Of a DNA stretch of 64,000 nt, positions 26,056 to 33,706 are shown piece after piece. Source of the stretch: Erythrobacter sp. JK5 (GTDB lineage: Bacteria > Pseudomonadota > Alphaproteobacteria > Sphingomonadales > Sphingomonadaceae); the NCBI RefSeq assembly GCF_018205975.1, contig NZ_CP073577.1, positions 310,001 to 374,000 on the forward strand, read 5' to 3'. Position numbers and translations under genes: made by a program. Positions within the stretch are counted from its first letter, which is position 1. Every line of letters starts with the position of its first letter. The notes under the pieces were generated by a model. The model saw nothing but the letters and a program-made list of their open reading frames with translations, was not told the DNA's origin and did no database searches.

Positions 26056-29000
26056 TCAGAAGCTTACCGATGCGCCGAACACGAGACGACGGTCCGGAAG
26101 GCCCTGGAAGCAGAACAGCGCCCCTTCGTTCACGCAGGACTGCGTGATGTCCGACTTGGTGAGGTTGACGCCTTCGACGCCGATGTTGAACCAGTCCGTA
26201 ACGTCGTACGAGACGCTCGCATTCAGCTGGCCGCGCGACTCTGTCACCACCGGGAAGCCGAAGGTGCTGTTGAGCGATGCGCCGCCGGCGGTGTCGAGCG
26301 TCCGGAACGCGTCACGCCAGGTATAGCGCGCGCGTGCCGAGAGGCCGTACTTCTCGTAGAACAACGTGACGTTGTAGGAGTGCTGCGAGAAGTCGAGCAG
26401 GCCCTGAACCGCGGTCACCGGCACGAAATTGGCATCGTTGTAGATGCCGTTGATCGCGTTGAAGACATCGGTCCCGCGTGACGCCGAGGTGTTGGTTGCC
26501 TGGCCGCCGCCGAAATCCTGGTAGGTGTAGTTCGCCAGGATGCCGAAGCCCGATGCGAAGCCCAGCGCGTCCTCGTACCGCGACAGATCGTACTGGAACG
26601 CGACCTCGACCCCGGTCTGCGTCGTGCTGGCCGGATCGTTGATGGTCGTGAGCAGATCGACGCAGATCCCGTTGCCGGGAATGTCGGACGAAATATTGCG
26701 GTCCGCGACCGGGTTGAAGATGCCGCCGCCTTCGCACGGAGGCACGATATCCCCAAAGCCGTTGCCGTCACGGAACGCTTCTTCGAGCTGGGCGACGAAC
26801 AGGTTCGTGCGGTCCTTGTGGAAGAACGCCACGCTGATCAGCGCCGATGGTGCAAAGTACCAGTCGAGCGAAACGTCGTAGGATTGCACGGTTTCCGGCG
26901 CCAGGTTCGGGTTTCCGATCCCGACCGAAGCCTGCGAACTGGTACCGAACACGATCGAGGTCGACAGGGTGTTGAAGTCCGGCCGGTTGATATCCTCGGT
27001 GTAGCTGGCGCGCAGGATCAGGTCATCGGTCAGATTTGCGGCCAGGTTCACACGCGGCAGCCACTGGGTGTAACCGCCCTTCGTGGTGGTCTGTTCGATC
27101 GCGTTGCCGGACACCGCGTTGCCGATCGAAGTGATCTGCGTGTCGACGAAGCGCACGCCGACATTGCCGCGCACCGGACCGAATTCGAAATGCGCCTGTC
27201 CATAGGCCGCAAGGGTCTTTTCCTCGATGTCGTAAAAGCCAAGCGCGCTCGGCGTGAGACCAGCGATCGTCCGCATGCCCGGGACGGTCTGCAAGGCGGC
27301 CTGCAGGATCGCAAGCGTACCGGCCTGATCGTTGAACGCACGGTTGGGGTCGACGACGAGGAAATCGCCGAAGAACAACTCGCGTCCGTCACCATCGCCG
27401 TAATTGTTGGGGCCAGGCACGAGCAGCTCGGCAAAAGCCGTGCCGCGCGGGCTGTCCCTGAGCGAGCTAAGGCCGAGATTCGACCCGATCTCCTGGAATT
27501 CGCTCTTGCGGACGTTGTAGCGCCAACCCGCATCGAGCGAAGTAAGGAAGCTCGGAAGTCCGCTGCCTTCGTAAGACAGGTCGAGGCGGATGGCATCTTC
27601 CGAGTTCTTTGTCTCGTCGGCGCCGACGTTGATCGCATCGAGCACAACGTTGGCCGGATCGAGCAGCTGCTGGACGGTCGGGGCGAACGGCGACGAGGAG
27701 TCGATGCCGAACGCCAGCCCGTCGCGCAGATCGTAACGGAAAGGCACCGCGTTGTCGTTGCCTCCGCCTGCATCGAGCGGCGTGTTGGGGTTGATGAAGT
27801 TCAGCGTGGTGCTGAGTTCGGGATTGACGGTATCCGCCTTGGTTGTCGACCCTTCGAGCCGCACGGACATGCCCCCGAGCTCCCATTCGACACCGGCGCG
27901 ATAGAGCTGGCTTTCGGTCAGACGCGCGCCCGTGTCGCTGGAAAAGCGCAGGTTCGGATCGTCGTCGTCGATCGCGAGGAAGGGCTGGATCGTGCCCGTC
28001 AGAGCGGCCTGGATCGAACCGAGCTGGACGCCGTCGAGTGTGCCGAAATCGACCGTTTCGAAGGATTCGGGCACGTTGTAGTTCAACACGGCGCTGACGC
28101 CCGAACCCTGAACGCGCGAGCTGTCCTGCCGCCGTTCCTGATCGTTGTAGAAGGCGTCGAAATACAGTTTCAGATTGTCGCTCGGTGCCCATTCGACCGA
28201 ACCGGCAAAGTTGATCGTCTCGTATTCAAAATTCTCGAGCTCCTGGTTGAGGAACTGGATGCCGAGGAAGTCGAAATCCTGTGCAGCCGGGCGCCGCGTG
28301 ACCTGGTTTTCCACGTTGCCGTTGCGGATGACCTGCGCGTTTCTGTTCTCTACCAGCCCGCCGTCGCGATCGACACGCGGGCGGAACGAAGTCGCTTCCT
28401 GCTTGGTGAAGCTGCCGGCCAGCACGATGCCGAATTCGCCCGCACCGGTCGACCAGTTGTCGCCGAAGCTGGCGGCGATACGCGGCGTCACGCTGTCTGA
28501 CAGCTCGCTGTATTCGCCCTGTACCCGGATGCTTGCTACCCGGTCGACGATGTCGAGCGGGCGAATGGTCCTGAGATTGATCGTGCCGCCGACCGAACCT
28601 TCGATCGTGCTGGCTTCGGGTGCCTTGATGACTTCGACCGAAGCGATGATCGCCGCGTTCACGTCTTCGAAGTTGATCCCGCCGCGACCGCGACCCGAGG
28701 CGACGGTGCCGACGCCGTTGATTTCGGTGCGGTTGTCGTTGGTGCCGCGGATCTGCACTCCGGTGCCGACGCCGGCGGTACGGGTAATCTGAACGCCGGG
28801 AATGTTTTCGAGCACCTCGGCCAGGTTCTGGTCGGGCAGCTTGCCGATGTCTTCCGCCTGGATGACTTCGATCAGGCTGTCGGCGTTGCGCTCTTCGTTG
28901 AGCGCGCTGCGCAATGCGCTGCGGATGCCGGTAACGACGATCTGGTTTTCCTCGCCGTCCGACGCGACCGTGGCGTCTTCGTCAGCGTCCTGCGCCCAGG

Positions 29001-29100
29001 CTGCCCCTGGGGCAAAGGCAATGGCCGAGCCGGTCAGCAGGCCTGCAACAATTCGTGACTTCCTCGACGACGCCCATGCGCCTGAGTTCCGGTACCCCAT
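26056..29100 (-). CDS. TonB-dependent outer-membrane receptor (TBDR1)
   Basis: The 1014-aa protein is a sphingomonad-type TBDR that imports oligosaccharides or other large substrates across the outer membrane using TonB energy. It has a signal peptide (cleavage near AAWAQDAD, about residue 37) and a TonB-box-like EENQIVVTGIRSALRSALNE. The plug domain (about 60-185) has EDIGKLPDQNLAEVLENIPG and VQIRGTNDNRTEINGV. A 22-strand barrel follows, ending in the canonical RRLVFGASVSF. A GGGAGA ribosome-binding site lies before the ATG. It faces TBDR2 across a 476-base control region, so it is probably co-regulated with the alginate genes. The substrate is not proven. Confidence 0.93.
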   Translation of the reverse strand: MGYRNSGAWASSRKSRIVAGLLTGSAIAFAPGAAWAQDADEDATVASDGEENQIVVTGIRSALRSALNEERNADSLIEVIQAEDIGKLPDQNLAEVLENIPGVQITRTAGVGTGVQIRGTNDNRTEINGVGTVASGRGRGGINFEDVNAAIIASVEVIKAPEASTIEGSVGGTINLRTIRPLDIVDRVASIRVQGEYSELSDSVTPRIAASFGDNWSTGAGEFGIVLAGSFTKQEATSFRPRVDRDGGLVENRNAQVIRNGNVENQVTRRPAAQDFDFLGIQFLNQELENFEYETINFAGSVEWAPSDNLKLYFDAFYNDQERRQDSSRVQGSGVSAVLNYNVPESFETVDFGTLDGVQLGSIQAALTGTIQPFLAIDDDDPNLRFSSDTGARLTESQLYRAGVEWELGGMSVRLEGSTTKADTVNPELSTTLNFINPNTPLDAGGGNDNAVPFRYDLRDGLAFGIDSSSPFAPTVQQLLDPANVVLDAINVGADETKNSEDAIRLDLSYEGSGLPSFLTSLDAGWRYNVRKSEFQEIGSNLGLSSLRDSPRGTAFAELLVPGPNNYGDGDGRELFFGDFLVVDPNRAFNDQAGTLAILQAALQTVPGMRTIAGLTPSALGFYDIEEKTLAAYGQAHFEFGPVRGNVGVRFVDTQITSIGNAVSGNAIEQTTTKGGYTQWLPRVNLAANLTDDLILRASYTEDINRPDFNTLSTSIVFGTSSQASVGIGNPNLAPETVQSYDVSLDWYFAPSALISVAFFHKDRTNLFVAQLEEAFRDGNGFGDIVPPCEGGGIFNPVADRNISSDIPGNGICVDLLTTINDPASTTQTGVEVAFQYDLSRYEDALGFASGFGILANYTYQDFGGGQATNTSASRGTDVFNAINGIYNDANFVPVTAVQGLLDFSQHSYNVTLFYEKYGLSARARYTWRDAFRTLDTAGGASLNSTFGFPVVTESRGQLNASVSYDVTDWFNIGVEGVNLTKSDITQSCVNEGALFCFQGLPDRRLVFGASVSF

Positions 29101-29141
29101 GACATTCTCCCATCATGTTTATTCTTGTGCAATTTGGCCGG

Positions 29142-29169
29142 AACATATCTTCAAGCCGAATCGAGTCAA
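29142..29169 (-). promoter_or_regulatory. Putative sigma70 promoter for TBDR1
   Basis: On the minus strand TTGACT (29169-29164) and TATGTT (29147-29142) are separated by 16 bases. The receptor ATG lies about 40 bases further on. The hexamers are reasonable but not perfect. Confidence 0.42.
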
Positions 29170-29197
29170 ACGGATAAGTAGCCCGATCTCCGCCATG

Positions 29198-29216
29198 TGT
29201 CATACCAATTGGTATG
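29198..29216. promoter_or_regulatory. Putative operator palindrome upstream of TBDR1
   Basis: CATACCAATTGGTATG (29201-29216) is a perfect 16-bp palindrome. The overlapping decamer TGGTATGACA (minus strand, 29207-29198) recurs on the plus strand at 29500-29509 ahead of TBDR2. The decamer fits the T-N-G-T-N3-A-C pattern of GntR/FCD operators, and a GntR/FCD gene lies 3.3 kb away. Regulator identity is inferred. The rest of 29101-29576 shows no supported gene. Confidence 0.5.
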
Positions 29217-29499
29217 GATAAATATTTAACCACATGAAAAAGCGACTGAAAATGGCGAAACAGGATTGTTGCCATTGTGCACAACTGCCTGCGAAAACGT
29301 GCGATTCAGTCTGAAACGCGGCCATCGCGCCACACTTTTTGGGGTCCGGGCGCAGGGAAAACCGACAAGGCTGGCGGCTCGACGATGGAAGTCTTTACCG
29401 GAGATTTCGGCCTTTTCCACGCCAGAGTCCGCGGCGCGAGCGGCTGGAACGGCAAGGAAAACAGTGCGTTGAAAATTGGACTGGCATTAGCTTGGAAAA

Positions 29500-29509
29500 T
29501 GGTATGACA
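29500..29509 (+). promoter_or_regulatory. Second copy of decamer TGGTATGACA, upstream of TBDR2
   Basis: The decamer TGGTATGACA lies about 68 bases before the TBDR2 ATG. It is identical to the one read toward TBDR1 at 29207-29198. It is a candidate half-site or full site for the local GntR/FCD regulator. Confidence 0.4.
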
Positions 29510-29576
29510 GAATGGTTGACTTGGAGGTAGGAGGCTCTATCCCTGACGGCATAACAAACTGAGGGGAGAGAGAACC

Positions 29577-32500
29577 ATGGCAACCGGAGCATCGCGCATC
29601 GGCGGTTTTTCGCGCGTTTCGATTTCGGCAGCATTGCTCGCGGGGACGGCTCTTGCCGCAACGCCGCTGGCTGCGCAGGACGAGCAGGACGACGAGGATA
29701 CCCAGGTTTCGGAGGGTCAGGGCGATATCGTCGTGACCGGAATTCGCGCGACGATCCAGGGCTCGATCAACGAGAAGCGCAACTCGACCGAGGTGTTCGA
29801 CGCGCTTTCCGCAAGCGAGATCGGTGATCTCCCCGCGCTTTCGATCGGTGAGGCGCTTGAAACCCTGACCGGTGCCGGTTCGCACCGCGAGCAGGGCGGC
29901 GCGACCGAGATTTCGATCCGCGGGCTCGGCCCGTTTCTGAGTTCGACGGTGATCAACGGTCGCCGGGCGACCAACGGGAGCGGGGATCGCTCGGTCAATT
30001 TCAGCCAGTTCCCGTCGGAGCTGTTCAGCAAAGTCGGCATCTACAAGACTCAGGCCGCGAGCTATATCGAAGGCGGCGTGGCGGGCCAGATCGTGCTCGA
30101 GACGGTCAAGCCGCTCGACTACGGCAAGCGCCGGATCCAGGGCGAGATCAAGGCAAGCATCAATCCCGACAACCTCGATATCGATTCCGATCAGCGGTTC
30201 CAGGATATCGGGTACCGCGGCACCTTGAGCTATGTCGATCAGTTCGCAGTCGGGGATGGCGAGCTCGGTATCTCGGTCGGCTATCAACGCAACGAGACGA
30301 CCAATCCCGAGCAGGAAGCGAACGTATCGAATACGATCCGCGCCTGCGTTCTCGACCCCAGCACGACCAGCGACGGGGTATTCGACGATGGCAATTGCGA
30401 CACCAGCGGCAGCACCATCGCGGGCTTGCGCGACGGCAGCGTGAATCTGCCGTTCGTGATCGCGCGCAACAGCTATTCGTTCCGTTCGAACATCACCGAC
30501 GACACGCGCGACGCGATCTTCGCCGCGATCCAGTACAAGCCGAGTCCGGACGTCAATATAAATGCCGACTTCCAGTATTCGTCGCGGCTGTTCCGCGAGC
30601 AGCGCAGCGATCTGAATTTCGCAGAAGGCCGCAGGATCGACGGGCCGGGCGATCCCAACAAGATCGAAGGGTTCGATCTCCTGTTCACGGAAAGCGGCGC
30701 GTTGCGGCAGTTTACCAACGAACAGCGCATCGAAGCCGTGAGCGAATATCTCGAGCGCGACGAGGAATATTGGGGCGGTGGGCTTTCCCTCGATTTCAAG
30801 CCAACCGATCGACTGACGGTTTCGCTCGACGCCTCTTATTCGCAAACCCAGCGAATCGAAGAAGCGGTGCAGGTCCGTTTCCGGACCGAAGATGGCGAGA
30901 GCATCGAGGGCAACACCGACGCCAACGGCAATCCGTTCTTTCCCGAAGCGTTTGAAAGCGATCAGACCCCCAATGCGGGGCGGACCAACGGTACCGACGA
31001 TCGGGTCGAAACCGCAGTGTTGATCCGCCAGAACGGGTCGCAGGGGCTCAACTTCTTCACCCAGAATTTCGACGTCACCGATCACGGCCTGTTCGCCAAC
31101 GATCCGCGCGTGCGCGCCGATCTGGAACAAGACCGCTTCAACAGCATCTGGGCGATGCGCGGCGACTTCGAGTACGAGCTGGACGGGTTCTTCACATCGG
31201 TCCAGGCGGGGACCCGGTATCAGGAGCTGATCTATCGCGATGTCCCGGGCGCATCGAACGGCACCAGCCGCCAGGAAATCAACTACAACGACACCGATGG
31301 CACCGGCGCCCTCGCCGTGGCCAATCGGGAGTGTCGCACGAGCTTTCCGGAAACCGGCTTCCTGGCTTCGGTGTCCGGCGGCAATCCGCTGATCACAAAT
31401 GTCGATCTCAACGGCAACGTGCTCGGCACTTCGAACACCTTCGCGACGTTCGACGCGCGTTGCATCGTGCGGGTGCTGGAGCGCGAAGATCCGTCTGGCC
31501 TTGAGTTCGATGCTGATGGCAACATCATCTTCCCGACCGGCGATTTCGATTCGATCCAGAACACCGATGTGACCGAGCGCAGCTGGGCCGGTTTCCTCCA
31601 GGGCAATTTCGATACCGAATTCGGCAACCTGCCGGTGCGGGGCAATGTCGGCCTCAGGGTCGTCAACACCTCAATCCGGTCGCGTGGTTTCCGGACCACG
31701 CTCAACATCGAGGTCGAAGATGTCGACGAGGACGGTGTGGCCGGGTTCGCGCTGGTGGAAGACCCCACGCGGCTGACCGTTCGCAACTCGCTTGCGTCCT
31801 ACACGGCGGTCTTGCCGAGCCTGAACCTCGTGGCCGAATTCCAGCCCGATCTGCTCGGTCGGTTCGCGGTTTATCGGGCGCTGTCGCGTCCCGACCCGTC
31901 CGAGCTGGGTGACGGCCGGATCATCAACATCAACGACGAGGATGAATTCGCGACGCCGCAGGAAGCGCTGATTGGCGGCGTGAACAATGTTTCGGCGACC
32001 GGCAATCCGGCGACCGATCCGCTGTTGTCGTGGAACGTCGATGCCGGGCTGGAATGGTATCCCAACAAGGATACGATCCTGGCGTTCAACGCGTATTACA
32101 AGAGCTTCAACGGCGGGTTCGAAACGGTCGGCGTGTTCGAGACGTTCACAATCGAAGATGCCAGCGCCGATCTGCTGGTGACCTCGATCGATACCACCAA
32201 CGAAACCAGTACGATCTACGGGATCGAGATCACTGCGGCGCACCGCTTCAGTTATCTCCCGTTCCCGCTTGACGGTCTGGGCTTCAAGGTCAGCTACAAC
32301 TACGCCAATTCCGATTTCGAATTCGAAGACGATACGCTGGGTGCGATCACGACCGTCAACGCCGACGGCTCGACCAGCACCAGCAACGGGCTGATCCCGC
32401 CTTCGAACCTGTTCGGTTTCTCCGAACACGTGCTTTCGGCGCAGGCCTATTACGAAATCGGACCGTTCGATTTCCAGGGCGTGTACAAGTATCGCAGCGA

Positions 32501-32798
32501 GTACTTCCAGCAATTCGTCGCCACCCCGGGCCGCATCCGATACGTCGACGATGTCGGCGTGTTCGAGGCGCGGGTGTCGTTCGAACTCAACGACAACGTT
32601 CGGCTGACGGCGGAAGGGATCAACCTGTTCAACGAACCGCGCACGAACTTCCGCGGCGCTCCCGATGATTTCGCCGCAATCCAGGTTTATGGGCCGCGCT
32701 ACTTTGTGGGGCACGGGTCAGGTTCTGACCCGAGCACGACTGCCGTCGTGGATGGGGTCTGCGGCGGCAGTCGATCGCTGTGGTTGACAGGAAGGTAG
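29577..32798 (+). CDS. TonB-dependent receptor (TBDR2), C-terminus frameshifted
   Basis: This is the alginate-locus TBDR. It has a signal peptide (cleavage near TPLAAQDEQ, about 36), a TonB-box-like segment GDIVVTGIRATIQGSINEKR, a plug (about 65-180, with SIGEALETLTGAGSHREQGG and ISIRGLGPFLSSTVINGRRA) and a long barrel. As read, it is 1073 aa and ends in a non-family tail after RYFVG. Adding one G to the G-run at 32708-32711 gives RYFVGARVRF and a stop at 32728. That restores the aromatic beta-signal needed for outer-membrane insertion. The intended gene is therefore probably 29577-32728, and the lost base is either a sequencing error or a real mutation. A GAGGGGAGAG ribosome-binding site precedes the ATG. 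Confidence 0.9.
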   Translation: MATGASRIGGFSRVSISAALLAGTALAATPLAAQDEQDDEDTQVSEGQGDIVVTGIRATIQGSINEKRNSTEVFDALSASEIGDLPALSIGEALETLTGAGSHREQGGATEISIRGLGPFLSSTVINGRRATNGSGDRSVNFSQFPSELFSKVGIYKTQAASYIEGGVAGQIVLETVKPLDYGKRRIQGEIKASINPDNLDIDSDQRFQDIGYRGTLSYVDQFAVGDGELGISVGYQRNETTNPEQEANVSNTIRACVLDPSTTSDGVFDDGNCDTSGSTIAGLRDGSVNLPFVIARNSYSFRSNITDDTRDAIFAAIQYKPSPDVNINADFQYSSRLFREQRSDLNFAEGRRIDGPGDPNKIEGFDLLFTESGALRQFTNEQRIEAVSEYLERDEEYWGGGLSLDFKPTDRLTVSLDASYSQTQRIEEAVQVRFRTEDGESIEGNTDANGNPFFPEAFESDQTPNAGRTNGTDDRVETAVLIRQNGSQGLNFFTQNFDVTDHGLFANDPRVRADLEQDRFNSIWAMRGDFEYELDGFFTSVQAGTRYQELIYRDVPGASNGTSRQEINYNDTDGTGALAVANRECRTSFPETGFLASVSGGNPLITNVDLNGNVLGTSNTFATFDARCIVRVLEREDPSGLEFDADGNIIFPTGDFDSIQNTDVTERSWAGFLQGNFDTEFGNLPVRGNVGLRVVNTSIRSRGFRTTLNIEVEDVDEDGVAGFALVEDPTRLTVRNSLASYTAVLPSLNLVAEFQPDLLGRFAVYRALSRPDPSELGDGRIININDEDEFATPQEALIGGVNNVSATGNPATDPLLSWNVDAGLEWYPNKDTILAFNAYYKSFNGGFETVGVFETFTIEDASADLLVTSIDTTNETSTIYGIEITAAHRFSYLPFPLDGLGFKVSYNYANSDFEFEDDTLGAITTVNADGSTSTSNGLIPPSNLFGFSEHVLSAQAYYEIGPFDFQGVYKYRSEYFQQFVATPGRIRYVDDVGVFEARVSFELNDNVRLTAEGINLFNEPRTNFRGAPDDFAAIQVYGPRYFVGHGSGSDPSTTAVVDGVCGGSRSLWLTGR

Positions 32799-32856
32799 CG
32801 TAGGCAGGTAAAGATCGGATACAGGGGTAAGCAACAACGGTAATCAAGGGTCTGGG

Positions 32857-33597
32857 ATGAGCGGTAAACGACTATTCCAATCGGTGGCGGAACAGATCAC
32901 CGACCTCATAGATTCGGGCGCATTCCCGCCCGGCACCCGGCTGCCCGGCGAGCGCGAACTGGCCGAACGCCTGGGGGTCAGCCGGGTCACGATCCGTGAA
33001 GCCGAAATCGCTCTGCAGGCGATCGGGCGGCTCGAGATCAAGACCGGCTCGGGGGTCTATGTCAGCGAAGAGGCCCCTCCGAGCAGCGCCGCGCTGCCCG
33101 AAGCCAGCGCATTCGAAGTTACCGAGGCGCGGCTGCTGGTCGAATCCGAATCCGCTGCGCTCGCCGCCTATCATATTTCCGACGAGCAAATCGCCATACT
33201 CGCCGAACTGGTCGAGCAGATGGGCACCGATGACGAGGAACGCGCCAACCAGGCGGACGAGGAATTCCACCGCACGATCGCGGAAGCGACCAACAATGCA
33301 GCGATCCTCCACAGCATCAAGTCGCTGTGGCGCATGCGCGAAGAGATCGCCGGAGTGAAAGGCACCTACGATGCGGTTTGCGTGCACGATCCGAAGTCCC
33401 GGATCGAGGAGCATCGCACCATCTTCGAAGCCCTGAAGTCGCGGGATCCGGCGGCCGCGCGCGTGGCGATGCGCAAGCATTTCACACGCTTGCTCGAGAC
33501 GATGCTGGAAACGACCGAGCGGATGGCTCTCGAAGAGGTGCAGCAGCAGGCTTCGCAGAGCCGGAAGCGCTTCCTCACCGCCGCCAAGATTGGTTAG
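32857..33597 (+). CDS. GntR/FadR-family (FCD) transcriptional regulator
   Basis: The 246-aa protein has a GntR winged helix at about 5-70 (PGTRLPGERELAERLGVSRV, then TIREAEIALQAIGRLEIKTG, then SGVYV). A C-terminal all-helical FCD ligand domain follows (about 88-225), with the metal/ligand residues visible in FEVTEARLLVESESAALAAY and HDPKSRIEEHRTIFEALKSR. Such regulators in uronate loci usually sense KDG or KDPG-like metabolites and repress lyase and receptor genes. The gene sits between TBDR2 and the lyase operon. Ligand and targets are inferred. Confidence 0.92.
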   Translation: MSGKRLFQSVAEQITDLIDSGAFPPGTRLPGERELAERLGVSRVTIREAEIALQAIGRLEIKTGSGVYVSEEAPPSSAALPEASAFEVTEARLLVESESAALAAYHISDEQIAILAELVEQMGTDDEERANQADEEFHRTIAEATNNAAILHSIKSLWRMREEIAGVKGTYDAVCVHDPKSRIEEHRTIFEALKSRDPAAARVAMRKHFTRLLETMLETTERMALEEVQQQASQSRKRFLTAAKIG

Positions 33598-33642
33598 GCC
33601 AAGTGGCGTTACAATAATTACCACCTCTACATGCCAGATTGA

Positions 33643-33670
33643 TTGACAGTGCATCGGCGTGCCGTATAGT
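33643..33670 (+). promoter_or_regulatory. Sigma70 promoter of the alginate lyase operon
   Basis: TTGACA (33643-33648) and TATAGT (33665-33670) are separated by 16 bases. Transcription would start near 33677. This favours the ATG at 33707 for the PL6 lyase rather than the one at 33686. Confidence 0.7.
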
Positions 33671-33706
33671 CCCGACTCATAACAGATGGATGAGGGGATT
33701 GTCGGG

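Noticed and set aside
26818..28500. 560-codon plus-strand open frame within TBDR1
   Set aside because: It is antisense to a clear TonB receptor and has no family-like composition.
29101..29576. Small open frames between TBDR1 and TBDR2
   Set aside because: They overlap on several frames, have no ribosome-binding sites, and occupy the divergent control region.
32715..32731. GGGTCAG-GTT-CTGACCC inverted repeat as a terminator or mobile-element end
   Set aside because: Once the missing G is restored it spans the natural end and stop of TBDR2 (RVRF codons). No U-tract follows and no element boundary is seen.
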